The position numbers and the translations under genes were made by a program. From Patiriisocius marinus (GTDB taxonomy: Bacteria > Bacteroidota > Bacteroidia > Flavobacteriales > Flavobacteriaceae): a DNA stretch of 64,000 nucleotides. The DNA lies in the NCBI RefSeq assembly GCF_008974325.1, contig NZ_BKCG01000007.1:64001-128000 (forward strand). Direction: 5' to 3'. Of this stretch, positions 54,653 through 63,818 are shown one piece after another. The notes beneath the pieces were generated by a model. That model saw only the letters and a program-made list of their open reading frames with translations, did not search any database and was not told the DNA's origin. Position 1 is the stretch's first letter. The number at the start of each line of letters is the position of its first letter.

Positions 54653-54736
54653 AACAGTTTAATTTTTGTTGAAAAATAAAAATAATGCAATTGAAACCCG
54701 ATAACAAGTATTGAAGGATTTTCGCACACTATAAGG

Positions 54737-54753
54737 CTTAAAATTTCAGAAAT
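54737..54753. repeat. Copy of the intergenic motif
   Basis: CTTAAAATTTCAGAAAT lies in the 291-base gap between the DUF1573 and hppD genes, which otherwise shows nothing clear apart from a weak TAATTTTA before hppD. Confidence 0.4.
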
Positions 54754-54943
54754 ACCATAATAGAGGACATCTATTGCTGTACTTGTTTAGATATCAGTTA
54801 AAATTACGATATTTGCTGTAAGAAAATAATCTAAGTTTATCAAGTTAAGTAGGGCTTAAAATACACTTTAAAAACGTGCTTAAGCTTTTTGGAAGTAACT
54901 CGATATTTACTAATTTTAGATTATTCGCCTAAAAACTACTCAC

Positions 54944-56107
54944 ATGGCAAAAGAAATTAAAAATTTAAAAGATTTACAAAACACAGAGTATTCATTGAGA
55001 AAACTCTTTGATGAAGCTGAAGATTTTCTTCCACTTTTAGGAACAGATTATGTGGAGCTTTATGTAGGTAATGCAAAGCAAGCTGCTCACTATTATAAAA
55101 CTGCGTTTGGTTTTCAAAGTGAAGCTTATGCTGGATTAGAAACTGGATTGAAAGATCGTGTTTCGTACGTATTGAAACAAGATAAAATTAGATTGGTTTT
55201 AACTACTCCATTAACTAAAGATGGAGAAATTAACCGTCACATTAATGAACATGGTGATGCAGCTAAGGTAATTGCATTGTGGGTTCCAGATGCCACAAAA
55301 GCATTTGAGGAAACCACTAAACGTGGTGCAAAACCATTTTTAGAGCCTACACGTGAAGAGGATGAAAACGGATGGATTATTAAATCTGGAATTTATACCT
55401 ATGGAGAAACAGTACATATGTTTATCGAGCGTGAAAACTACAAAGGTTTATTCCTTCCAGGTTTTACTAAATGGGAATCACATTTTAACCCAGAGCCAGT
55501 AGGTTTAAAGTATATTGATCACATTGTAGGAAATGTAGGTTGGGGAGAGATGAATAAATGGTGTGAGTTCTACGCTAAAACAATGGGCTTTGCACAAATT
55601 ATAAGTTTCGCAGATGATGATATTGCAACAGATTACACGGCATTAATGTCCAAGGTAATGAGTAATGGAAATGGGCGTATTAAATTCCCTATTAATGAAC
55701 CAGCTAAAGGGAAAAAGAAATCTCAAATTGAGGAATATCTTGACTTTTACGGAGGTGCAGGAGTACAGCATTTAGCTTTAGCAACAGATGATATTGTTGC
55801 AACAGTAAGTGCCATGCGTGAAAGAGGCGTAGAATTTTTATATGTGCCAGACACGTATTATGATGATGTGCTTGAACGCGTAGGTGAAATAGACGAAGAT
55901 ATTGAAGTACTTAAAAAACATGGTATTTTAATTGACCGTGATGAAGAAGGATATTTATTGCAATTGTTTACAAACAATGTTTTAGATAGACCTACAATGT
56001 TTATTGAAGTAATACAACGCAAAGGGGCACAATCTTTTGGTGTCGGAAATTTTAAAGCGTTATTTGAAGCTATTGAAAGACAACAAGCCCGAAGAGGTAC
56101 TTTGTAA
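54944..56107 (+). CDS. hppD: 4-hydroxyphenylpyruvate dioxygenase
   Basis: 387 residues. Non-haem iron ligands are H193 (YIDHIVGNV), H276 (VQHLALATDDI) and E355 (MFIEVIQR). It converts 4-hydroxyphenylpyruvate to homogentisate in tyrosine breakdown. Homogentisate dioxygenase is not next to it in this window, although it is the usual neighbour. The start ATG 54944 gives the normal N-terminus. Confidence 0.96.
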   Translation: MAKEIKNLKDLQNTEYSLRKLFDEAEDFLPLLGTDYVELYVGNAKQAAHYYKTAFGFQSEAYAGLETGLKDRVSYVLKQDKIRLVLTTPLTKDGEINRHINEHGDAAKVIALWVPDATKAFEETTKRGAKPFLEPTREEDENGWIIKSGIYTYGETVHMFIERENYKGLFLPGFTKWESHFNPEPVGLKYIDHIVGNVGWGEMNKWCEFYAKTMGFAQIISFADDDIATDYTALMSKVMSNGNGRIKFPINEPAKGKKKSQIEEYLDFYGGAGVQHLALATDDIVATVSAMRERGVEFLYVPDTYYDDVLERVGEIDEDIEVLKKHGILIDRDEEGYLLQLFTNNVLDRPTMFIEVIQRKGAQSFGVGNFKALFEAIERQQARRGTL

Positions 56108-56136
56108 AATAATACCGTTGCTATAAGCAGCAAAAA

Positions 56137-56170
56137 TTAAAAAGCCATTTAGAAATAAGTGGCTTTTTTT
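56137..56170 (+). terminator. Terminator after hppD
   Basis: AAAAGCCATTT and AAGTGGCTTTT pair with one wobble and are followed by eight T residues. Confidence 0.82.
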
Positions 56171-56250
56171 ATGAAATATTTTAGTGTTAATTGTGATAAT
56201 CTGAAATTTTCAAACAGATTAAAACACTTAAATTTCATTAAATTTACCTT

Positions 56251-56814
56251 ATGGAAAAGAGCATTTTAAAAACTATAGAGGAAAGAAGATCTGTCTTTCC
56301 TGCACAATATAATAAAGAGCCAATAACAAAGGGGGAAATTTTGCAAATCCTTGAAGCAGCAAATTGGGCACCAACACATAAAAAAACAGAACCTTGGAGG
56401 TTTAAAGTTTTGCAAGGTCCGTCCCAAGAAAAACTAGGTTTGTTTTTAGCCGAAACATTTAAAAATGAAAGCCCAACTTTTTCTGAATTTAAATACAACA
56501 AGCTTAAAGAAAACCCTAAAAAAGCAGGAGCAATTATAGCTATCTGTTTTCAAAGAGACGAACAAGAACGTATTCCTGAATGGGAAGAAGTTGCAGCAAC
56601 TGCTATGGCGGTTCAAAATATGTGGTTAGTAGCTCACGAAATGAAAATAGGAGCTTACTGGAGTAGCCCTAAATTAATACAACATACAAAGAAATTTTTC
56701 AGCCTAGCAGAAAATGAAACCTGCTTAGGTTTTTTCTATCTAGGGAAATATGATGATGAGCTTACACCTGGAGATCGTAATTCTACTATCGAAGATAAAA
56801 CTGAATGGATGTAA
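56251..56814 (+). CDS. Nitroreductase family protein
   Basis: 187-residue flavoprotein. The FMN site appears in the opening TIEERRSVFPAQYNKEPITKGEI and EAANWAPTHKKTEPWRFKV, with AVQNMWLVAHEMKIGAYWSSP in the middle. It reduces nitro groups or quinones with NAD(P)H. The motif copy CTGAAATTTTCA lies upstream (56200-56212). A terminator follows. Confidence 0.92.
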   Translation: MEKSILKTIEERRSVFPAQYNKEPITKGEILQILEAANWAPTHKKTEPWRFKVLQGPSQEKLGLFLAETFKNESPTFSEFKYNKLKENPKKAGAIIAICFQRDEQERIPEWEEVAATAMAVQNMWLVAHEMKIGAYWSSPKLIQHTKKFFSLAENETCLGFFYLGKYDDELTPGDRNSTIEDKTEWM

Positions 56815-56838
56815 AAAAAGTGAAAAGTATAAAATATA

Positions 56839-56884
56839 AAAAATCATCATTTATAGCGAGTTTCTATAGATGATGATTTTTTTA
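56839..56884 (+). terminator. Terminator after the nitroreductase gene
   Basis: AAATCATCAT with TATAG pairs with CTATA and ATGATGATTT around a CGAGTTT loop and one bulge, followed by seven T residues. Confidence 0.8.
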
Positions 56885-56972
56885 TTGAAACAACTGTAAA
56901 GATTTGATAATATTTAATTAACAGTAGTAATAGCAATAAAAGCTAGGTTTGGGGTTTTAAAAAACAAATTTC

Positions 56973-58814
56973 GTGAACTTTTCAATTTCAACACCACGCT
57001 CCATTAAATGGTCCTTTCTTGCATTAATCATATTTTTATTATTTGCAAGCTGTGATAAATTAGACACATACGTTGTAAAAACTGACACCTTTAATTCTTT
57101 TTTAAATGAAGTTGAATTAGCCGCAATTATCCTTGATGAAAGTGCTGCAGCTTTTCAATTACAAAAAATCCCAATTGATACTTTAAAAACACACATTTTA
57201 GATACTAGGAATGCGTATAAAAAAGTTGAATTTTTCTTGGCTTATTACAATCCAGATTTTGTGAATTCACATTTAAATGGCGCACCGTTATTAAAAATCC
57301 AAAAATCTGGTAGTGAACCAAGTGTAATACCGCCTGAAGGTTTACAAGTACTAGACGAGTTGATATTTTCAGAAACACCAAAAAATGAAAGAGTTAAAAT
57401 TTCTGCTCTTGCGAAAAAATTTAAAGCGAATGTATCAATTTTAACAGCTGCTATGCAAAAGGTAACGCCATCGCTTACCGATATAGTAAATGCTTCAAGA
57501 ATACAGTTAGTAAGAGTTTTTACTTTAGGTGTTACAGGTTTTGATACTCCAGGTTCAGTCAATGCTTTAACTGAAGCAAAAATATCATTAAGCGGAATGA
57601 AACAATTAATTGAAGGAGTGCCTGAATTTGATAAAGTTTCTCAATTAAATCAATCAATTCAGTTGATTGATGGTGCTATCAATATGTTAAGTAACAGTTC
57701 TTTCGAAGAGTTTGATAGGCTATCTTTTCTTAAGGAATATATAGACCCTTTATACAAACAATTAGGAGCATTACCTATTGATAAAAAATCTGTTTTATTA
57801 TCCAATAGTTCTTCTTGGAACCCAGAGAGTACTAGTATTTTCTCAGCTAATTTTTTAGATCCTTATTATTTCACCCAATTAAATGAAAAAGAAGATTCCG
57901 AAACACTTAGAAATCTTGGTGAAAAATTATTTTATGATACCATTTTGAGCGAGGATGGAAGTATGAGTTGTGCTAGTTGCCATAAGCCAAACTTGGCTTT
58001 TACTGATGGTGAAATAAAATCAATATCCAGTATTGAAGGAGCCACTGTTATGCGTAATTCTCCTACACTTTTAAATGCTGTTTTTGCTGAGCGATATTTT
58101 TATGATGTTAGAGCTTTTAGTTTAGAACAGCAAGCTGAACATGTAATTTTCAATCCTAAAGAATTTAATACAAGATATAGTAGTTTGCTAAATCGTTTAA
58201 ACAACAATGCAGATTATTCTAATGACTTTAAAGTGCAATTTGGTACAAATAAAATTAGCCGCGAACAGTTCGCTAGTGCTTTGACTTCATACGTTTTGTC
58301 ACTGCAATCCCATAACAGTGAGTTTGATCAATTTGTTCGGGGTGAATTGAATGAAATAGAGGATGAGGTGAAAAATGGATTTAATTTGTTTATGGGAAAA
58401 GCTGCTTGTGCTACTTGTCACTTTGCACCTACTTTTTCAGGATTAGTGCCACCGCTATTTGTTGATTCGGAAACCGAAATTTTAGGGGTTTTAAGTAACC
58501 CATTAGGTAAGGACCCTTTGTTAGATTTAGATGAAGGAAGATGGGACAATAAAATAGCCAATGAAAAATCATTTATATATAATAAGTCCTTTAAAACAAC
58601 AACCGTAAGAAATATTGCGTTAACAGCTCCTTACTTTCACAATGGTGCGTACAGTTCGTTAGAACAAGTACTTGATTTTTATAATAAAGGTGGTGGAGCA
58701 GGAATGGGATTGAATGTTACAAATCAAACGCTTCCAGATTCAGAACTAGATCTTTCAGATAAAGAAATAGATGATATAATTTCATTTCTAAATTCTCTTA
58801 CAGAAATTTATTAA
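56973..58814 (+). CDS. Lipoprotein di-haem cytochrome c peroxidase
   Basis: 613 residues. The lipoprotein signal ends FASC (about Cys27). A helical N-terminal region (about 30-300) without known motifs precedes the di-haem peroxidase part (about 300-613), with haem sites C333-A-S-C336-H337 and C479-A-T-C482-H483. It probably faces the periplasm and reduces peroxide or oxidises a partner. The start is GTG 56973, with no ATG near it. The downstream gene encodes a PhoX-like secreted protein. Confidence 0.9.
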   Translation: MNFSISTPRSIKWSFLALIIFLLFASCDKLDTYVVKTDTFNSFLNEVELAAIILDESAAAFQLQKIPIDTLKTHILDTRNAYKKVEFFLAYYNPDFVNSHLNGAPLLKIQKSGSEPSVIPPEGLQVLDELIFSETPKNERVKISALAKKFKANVSILTAAMQKVTPSLTDIVNASRIQLVRVFTLGVTGFDTPGSVNALTEAKISLSGMKQLIEGVPEFDKVSQLNQSIQLIDGAINMLSNSSFEEFDRLSFLKEYIDPLYKQLGALPIDKKSVLLSNSSSWNPESTSIFSANFLDPYYFTQLNEKEDSETLRNLGEKLFYDTILSEDGSMSCASCHKPNLAFTDGEIKSISSIEGATVMRNSPTLLNAVFAERYFYDVRAFSLEQQAEHVIFNPKEFNTRYSSLLNRLNNNADYSNDFKVQFGTNKISREQFASALTSYVLSLQSHNSEFDQFVRGELNEIEDEVKNGFNLFMGKAACATCHFAPTFSGLVPPLFVDSETEILGVLSNPLGKDPLLDLDEGRWDNKIANEKSFIYNKSFKTTTVRNIALTAPYFHNGAYSSLEQVLDFYNKGGGAGMGLNVTNQTLPDSELDLSDKEIDDIISFLNSLTEIY

Positions 58815-59013
58815 AGACGTTATTTCCTTAGTTCACTAATATGTTCATAATTAAAGCATCAAGAATTAGATTAACATCCACTTAAAATAGAGTTTACAAA
58901 CACCTTTCTTTTTTCATTTCTAGTTGATGTTAAGTTAAAATAAAAAAGCTACAGTTAATAGTTTTATGACATAGTGATAAGATTAAGTTTTAATATTTCG
59001 GAAACCATATTTA

Positions 59014-59021
59014 TAATTTTG
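59014..59021 (+). promoter_or_regulatory. -7 promoter element for the PhoX-like gene
   Basis: TAATTTTG fits TAnnTTTG and lies 39 bases before the ATG. A motif copy TTTTAATATTTCGGAAACC (58988-59006) is immediately upstream. Confidence 0.5.
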
Positions 59022-59060
59022 GGACAACTAAAAACTTAATCTTTCTAACTAAAAAAAACT

Positions 59061-62054
59061 ATGAAAACAAATTCCTTTTTAATGGGTGTTTTGTTGTCTT
59101 TTCTTTCAATAGCAACATCATCAGCGACTGAGAAAAACTCAACAAATTCACTTACATATACTACTGAAACGTCAGTAGTTGAAAATATATTTCCATTTCC
59201 AGCAGGAAGTGAATGGAGATATAATGATTCTGGTACAGATTTAGGAACTGCTTGGCGAACTGTCGATTATGATGATAGCACTTGGCCTATAGGGGCAGGG
59301 CAACTTGGTTATGGCGATGGCGATGAAACAACAGTTCTTAGTTATGGTCCAGATTCTTCAAATAAATATCCAACGTATTATTTTAGATATAGTTTTGAAA
59401 ATACAGGGGATGATCAATTCGGTAATTTTAATATTTCATTATTATTCGATGATGCAGCTGTTGTGTACTTAAATGGTTCAGAATTAATGAGAAGAAACCT
59501 TCCTAGTGGTGAAATTTCATATTCAACTCTTGCAAATGGTGGTGCAATTTCAGGTTCAGATGAAGATGATTATGATGTAGTGGATGTTGAGGCGGTGTTA
59601 CTTTCTGGAACAAATACTTTTGCTGTTGAAATTCATCAATCTTCGGTTTCAAGTTCAGATATGAGTTTTGACTTTGCTGCTGAATTTACACCATTAACTT
59701 TTGATCCTGCTGCATATCCATTAGAAGCAGGAACATCTTGGTCTTATTTAGATACTGGAGTTAGTCTAGATTCAGAAGCTTGGAATACTTTGGGGTATGA
59801 TAATTCCTCTTGGGCAATTGGTGCTGCTCCATTAGGATATGGTGATCCAGTTTCTACAATTATTTCATATGGTCCAGATGCTGGTAATAAATATATTACA
59901 ACATATTTTTTGAGAGAAATTAATATGTCTTTAAATGATGTTACCGATGAGGTTGTATTTGGTTTAAATCGTGATGATGGAGCAATTGTTTACGTAAATG
60001 GTGTTGAAGTTATTAGAGATAATATGCCGCCTGCACCTACTGATTATTTAACCAACTCATCTACAATTGTTAGTGGAGCAGATGAAAACGTGTATTTTAC
60101 TCATAATGTTTTAAAATCTAATTTTATAGAGGGTGTTAATATTATCGCAGTAGAGCTGCATAATAGAGATGGAAATAGTTCAGATTTAAAATTTGATATG
60201 TATATGCAAAATACGCCAGATCCAGTAGATCCATTTATTTGTGAAGACGGTGATATTGCTTGTTTTACTTCAATTATGCCAACTGGTCAAACGAGTAATT
60301 TAATTATACCTCAAGAACATAGATTCCAAATAATAGTTAAACAAGGTGATCCTTATACAAATGGAAATGGAACTGTAGGTGGAAATAATGACTTTACAGG
60401 ATATACTCCAATTAGCGGTTCAAGTACTTTGGGATATGTGTCAATTAATCATGAAACTACACCAGGCGGAGTTACTGTTGCCGATGTTAATTTCAATGAA
60501 GACACCTTATTATGGGAAGTTTCACAAACACAAGGAGTAGACTTTTTTAATGATGCTTTAGTAACAACGACTAGAAATTGTTCAGGTGGAACTACGCCTT
60601 GGGGAACAATCATTACAGCTGAGGAATCTTCTAATGGAGGTGATATAAATATGGATGGATATCAAGATGTGGGATGGTTAGTAGAAATAGATCCTGCTAC
60701 TGCCTCAGTAGTTGACTATGGAAATGGGCAAGAGAAATTATGGGCAATGGGAAAAATGAATCACGAAAATGTTGTGGTAAGTGATGATATGGTTACTGCA
60801 TACTATGGAGAAGATGGAGGAACTGATTGTGTTTATAAATTTGTAGCAGATACTCCAGGCGATCTTTCTGAAGGAACACTATACGTTTTAAAATTAGATG
60901 ATCCATTAGTGAATGATAATCCTTCATCAGATACTGCTCAATGGATTCAAGTTCCTAATACAACTATAGATGAAAGAAACAATGTTCGATTTGCAGCAGA
61001 GGCTCTTGGTGGTACAAATTTTAATGGTGTAGAGGACTGTGAGATTAACCCAATTACTGGTGAAATATTTTTTACTTCTAAAGGAAAAGGGAGGGTATAT
61101 AAATTTACTGATAATGGAACTTCAGTTGCTGGTTTAGAAACATTTGTAGGTGGAATGTCTTACGATATAACGACTCCTGAAGGTGTTTTTAACGAATCCT
61201 GGGGAGGAGGAAATGATAACTTAACTTTTGATGATAAAGGTAACCTTTGGGTTTTACAAGATGGGGGTAATAATTATATATGGGTCGTTCGTCCTAACCA
61301 CCGTCAAGATGTGCCTAATGTTGAATTATTTGCTTCAATGCCAAACGGATCAGAACCTACTGGATTAACATTTACACCAGATTATAAATATGGTTTTTTC
61401 TCAGTTCAACATCCAAGTAATGCAAATACACCACAATTAGATGCTTCATTTAATGAGGTTTCATTTGATGCATCATCGACTGTTGTTTTCGCATTAGGCG
61501 AGCACTTAGGTCTTCAAGCACCAATAGCAGATTTTACAGCTTCAACGGTGTCTACAGAGCCTGGAACTGCGATTGAATTTACAGATATGAGTACTAATAA
61601 CCCTACATCTTGGTCATGGACTTTTGAAGGTGGAATTCCTTCAGTTTCATCTGAGCAATCTCCAATTGTTGCATATTTAGATGAAGGAATTTTTAATGTA
61701 AGTTTGATTACATCGAACCAAGCAGGTACAGGTGAGGTTGAAATGAAAACAGATTATATAGAGGTTTTGTTATTAGGTATAGATACTTTATTAAAAGAGG
61801 ATGTATCGGTTTATCCAAATCCAACAAGCGGTATTGTAAATGTTGAAATAGCAAATCAATCTGAAGAAGTAATTGTGGTTACTGCTTATGATGTTCTAGG
61901 ACGTGAATTGTTAAGTAGTTCAAATGTTCAAAATTCTGGAATTAATCAAGTAATTAATTTAGACTTATCAGCAGCCCTAACTAATAATCCAGTAGTGTTA
62001 TTAAAAGTAACAGTAGGTGATAAAACTGGCACCTACAAAATTTTAAGAAAGTAA
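59061..62054 (+). CDS. Secreted PhoX-like (DUF839) protein with PKD and T9SS domains
   Basis: 997 residues with a signal peptide. Two homologous jelly-roll-like modules (about 44-215 and 218-390) share AGxxWxYxDxG, GYDDSxWxIGxxxLGYGD and the YGPDxxNKY segment. A DUF839/PhoX beta-propeller (about 393-815) has TRNCSGGTTPWGTIITAEE and CVYKFVADTPGDLSEGTLYVLKL. A PKD domain (about 820-905) and a T9SS sorting domain (about 910-997, VSVYPNPTSGIVNVE, ending YKILRK) finish it. PhoX-type proteins are often Ca-dependent phosphatases, but activity is unproven here. The di-haem peroxidase gene lies upstream. Confidence 0.9.
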   Translation: MKTNSFLMGVLLSFLSIATSSATEKNSTNSLTYTTETSVVENIFPFPAGSEWRYNDSGTDLGTAWRTVDYDDSTWPIGAGQLGYGDGDETTVLSYGPDSSNKYPTYYFRYSFENTGDDQFGNFNISLLFDDAAVVYLNGSELMRRNLPSGEISYSTLANGGAISGSDEDDYDVVDVEAVLLSGTNTFAVEIHQSSVSSSDMSFDFAAEFTPLTFDPAAYPLEAGTSWSYLDTGVSLDSEAWNTLGYDNSSWAIGAAPLGYGDPVSTIISYGPDAGNKYITTYFLREINMSLNDVTDEVVFGLNRDDGAIVYVNGVEVIRDNMPPAPTDYLTNSSTIVSGADENVYFTHNVLKSNFIEGVNIIAVELHNRDGNSSDLKFDMYMQNTPDPVDPFICEDGDIACFTSIMPTGQTSNLIIPQEHRFQIIVKQGDPYTNGNGTVGGNNDFTGYTPISGSSTLGYVSINHETTPGGVTVADVNFNEDTLLWEVSQTQGVDFFNDALVTTTRNCSGGTTPWGTIITAEESSNGGDINMDGYQDVGWLVEIDPATASVVDYGNGQEKLWAMGKMNHENVVVSDDMVTAYYGEDGGTDCVYKFVADTPGDLSEGTLYVLKLDDPLVNDNPSSDTAQWIQVPNTTIDERNNVRFAAEALGGTNFNGVEDCEINPITGEIFFTSKGKGRVYKFTDNGTSVAGLETFVGGMSYDITTPEGVFNESWGGGNDNLTFDDKGNLWVLQDGGNNYIWVVRPNHRQDVPNVELFASMPNGSEPTGLTFTPDYKYGFFSVQHPSNANTPQLDASFNEVSFDASSTVVFALGEHLGLQAPIADFTASTVSTEPGTAIEFTDMSTNNPTSWSWTFEGGIPSVSSEQSPIVAYLDEGIFNVSLITSNQAGTGEVEMKTDYIEVLLLGIDTLLKEDVSVYPNPTSGIVNVEIANQSEEVIVVTAYDVLGRELLSSSNVQNSGINQVINLDLSAALTNNPVVLLKVTVGDKTGTYKILRK

Positions 62055-62116
62055 TTGTTATTATAACGCACTTTTGAAGTTTAATAATAATGATGAAAAT
62101 TGAAGTTTAATATTGT

Positions 62117-62154
62117 TCAAGACTGGCGCAAATATTTGTGCCAGTCTTTTTTAT
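62117..62154 (+). terminator. Terminator after the PhoX-like gene
   Basis: AAGACTGGCGCAAA and TTTGTGCCAGTCTT pair with one wobble, followed by T residues. It lies across the start of the longer LRR frame, so that frame was trimmed. Confidence 0.87.
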
Positions 62155-62161
62155 TTGAAAC

Positions 62162-62169
62162 TAATTTTG
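62162..62169 (+). promoter_or_regulatory. -7 promoter element for the LRR gene
   Basis: TAATTTTG fits TAnnTTTG, 20 bases before ATG 62190. Confidence 0.5.
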
Positions 62170-62189
62170 AAATACATAATAACCAGTTT

Positions 62190-63116
62190 ATGATTTATAG
62201 AATATCTAAATTAACGAAGAAGTTTTTAGTGTTTGCTTTTGCTTTTTCAATGAATATGGACGCTCAAAACGCTAACCCTATTATAGATAAAATGTATTAT
62301 AACGTTGATGAAGCTATTGCAGAAAATGTAAATACACAACAACTTAATTTACGTGATCAACAACTATTTTTTTTGCCTGATAATATTTCTCAATTAGGTG
62401 AGTTACGTTTTTTAAATGCTATGAAAAATCTATTTGAACATTGGGATTTGAATATTTTTAAATTAGTGAAATTGAAGGAAATTAATCTAAAAGCTAATAG
62501 TTTAATTCAAATTCCTAGAAAAATAGGTGACTTAAAAAATTTAGAGACTTTAGATTTAGCTGACAATGCCATCAAAAAAATAAATTCTAACATTAGTGAA
62601 TTAAAAAACTTAGAACGTTTATACTTATCAAGCAATAAATTAGCATACTTACCTAGTGAGTTAGGAAAATGTATAAAGTTACAGGTGCTTGAGTTACAAA
62701 ACAACCAATTGGCTTATGTGCCAAATTCTTTTTCGGAACTTATAAATTTGAAAATATTAGATTTAAGTTATAACCAGATAAATGAGCTAGACCCTATCTG
62801 GATGAAGCTAGAATCTTTAGAAGATCTGAAAATTAGTTACAATAAGCTAACGCAACTTCCTGAAGGTATTTCTGGTTTTAGAAACTTGAAAACGTTGTCT
62901 TTAAATAACAACAAAATAAATAAGTTGCCAAATGATTTTGGGTTATTGAAAAACCTTACTTTGGCTATTTTATCTAATAATCAACTCACAATTTTACCTA
63001 GTAACATTTCAGAATTAATCAATTTAAAAACGCTTATTTTAACAGGAAATAATATTTCAGAAAATGAAAAAACGCGTATTAAAAAGGCGTTGCCTAATTG
63101 TAAAATTTACTTTTAA
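62190..63116 (+). CDS. Leucine-rich repeat protein
   Basis: 308 residues from ATG 62190, with a signal peptide (YRISKLTKKFLVFAFAFSMNMDAQ). About ten leucine-rich repeats of 22-24 residues follow (for example LNLRDQQLFFLPDNI, LETLDLADNAIKKI, LKILDLSYNQINEL), probably bacterial type with NxL/NNxL patterns. It likely binds proteins in the periplasm or at the cell surface. It ends 5 bases before the converging DUF456 gene. Confidence 0.88.
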   Translation: MIYRISKLTKKFLVFAFAFSMNMDAQNANPIIDKMYYNVDEAIAENVNTQQLNLRDQQLFFLPDNISQLGELRFLNAMKNLFEHWDLNIFKLVKLKEINLKANSLIQIPRKIGDLKNLETLDLADNAIKKINSNISELKNLERLYLSSNKLAYLPSELGKCIKLQVLELQNNQLAYVPNSFSELINLKILDLSYNQINELDPIWMKLESLEDLKISYNKLTQLPEGISGFRNLKTLSLNNNKINKLPNDFGLLKNLTLAILSNNQLTILPSNISELINLKTLILTGNNISENEKTRIKKALPNCKIYF

Positions 63117-63121
63117 TATGC

Positions 63122-63622
63122 TTAAAATAACACTTCACGATACTCAATAACTTTATAGATAAATAATCCAAGGTAGATTAGTGTAGCCATAAATTTCACG
63201 AAAGTTGAAGCTAAGAAGCCAATAAAAGAGCCGAAGGCTGCTTTTAAGGCAGTATCTCCTGTGGAGTTGTTAAATGCTGTTTCTCCAATAAATGCACCCA
63301 AAAATGGACCCCATAATATCCCAAGTGGGATAGGTACAATAATACCAACAATAAGTCCAACCATAGTACCATAAACACCAGCTTTACTGCCACCATATTT
63401 TTTAGTGCCAATTGCAGGAATTATATAATCCAGTATATAAAGCACTATTGCTACAATACCTGTAATAATGATAAAGGTCCAATCAAAAGTTATAGCTGGA
63501 GTAAGGTAAAGTGCAATTAAACCTAGCCAACTTACAGGGACCCCAGGTAAAACAGGAAGAAAACTTCCAATAATACCTACTAGGATTAATATAAACCCCA
63601 ATACTAAAAATAAAATTTCCAT
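63122..63622 (-). CDS. DUF456 membrane protein
   Basis: 166 residues. The hydrophobic, Gly-rich profile with GIIGSFLPVLPGVPVSWLGLIAL near the N-terminus and GTKKYGGSKAGVYGTMVGLIVG in the middle matches the DUF456 family. Function unknown. It converges on the LRR gene with a 5-base gap, and a BlaI-like gene with a long palindrome diverges from it. Confidence 0.9.
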   Translation of the reverse strand: MEILFLVLGFILILVGIIGSFLPVLPGVPVSWLGLIALYLTPAITFDWTFIIITGIVAIVLYILDYIIPAIGTKKYGGSKAGVYGTMVGLIVGIIVPIPLGILWGPFLGAFIGETAFNNSTGDTALKAAFGSFIGFLASTFVKFMATLIYLGLFIYKVIEYREVLF

Positions 63623-63672
63623 AGATTAATTTATGTACACATTAGACTACTAAAATTAATTAATGTTACACT

Positions 63673-63713
63673 TTACAACTAAATAATTAGTTTAACTAAT
63701 TATTTAGTTGTAA
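63673..63713 (+). promoter_or_regulatory. 41-base palindromic operator before blaI-like gene
   Basis: A 20-base arm, TTACAACTAAATAATTAGTT (63673-63692), and its perfect reverse complement (63694-63713) flank one T. Within it are two AACTAA-N4-TTAGTT sites (63677-63692 and 63694-63709). The right edge overlaps the -7 element TAAGTTTG (63711-63718), so binding would block transcription. This fits autoregulation by a BlaI/MecI-type repressor. Confidence 0.72.
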
Positions 63714-63718
63714 GTTTG
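63711..63718 (+). promoter_or_regulatory. -7 promoter element for the blaI-like gene
   Basis: TAAGTTTG matches TAnnTTTG and leaves a leader of about 95 bases, which contains a 7-base hairpin (AAGGAGT-N11-ACTCCTT, 63770-63794). Confidence 0.55.
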
Positions 63719-63818
63719 TGTTCGTTAATAGCTGTTTAAGTCTATAAAAAGGATTATCTAAATTACATGAAGGAGTTGTTTAAATATACTCCTTAAACTT
63801 TGAAACGTTAAATATAAA

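Noticed and set aside
62100-62189. Upstream extension of the LRR gene
   Set aside because: It crosses the terminator hairpin of the preceding gene and lacks a signal peptide; ATG 62190 follows a -7 element and starts a signal peptide.
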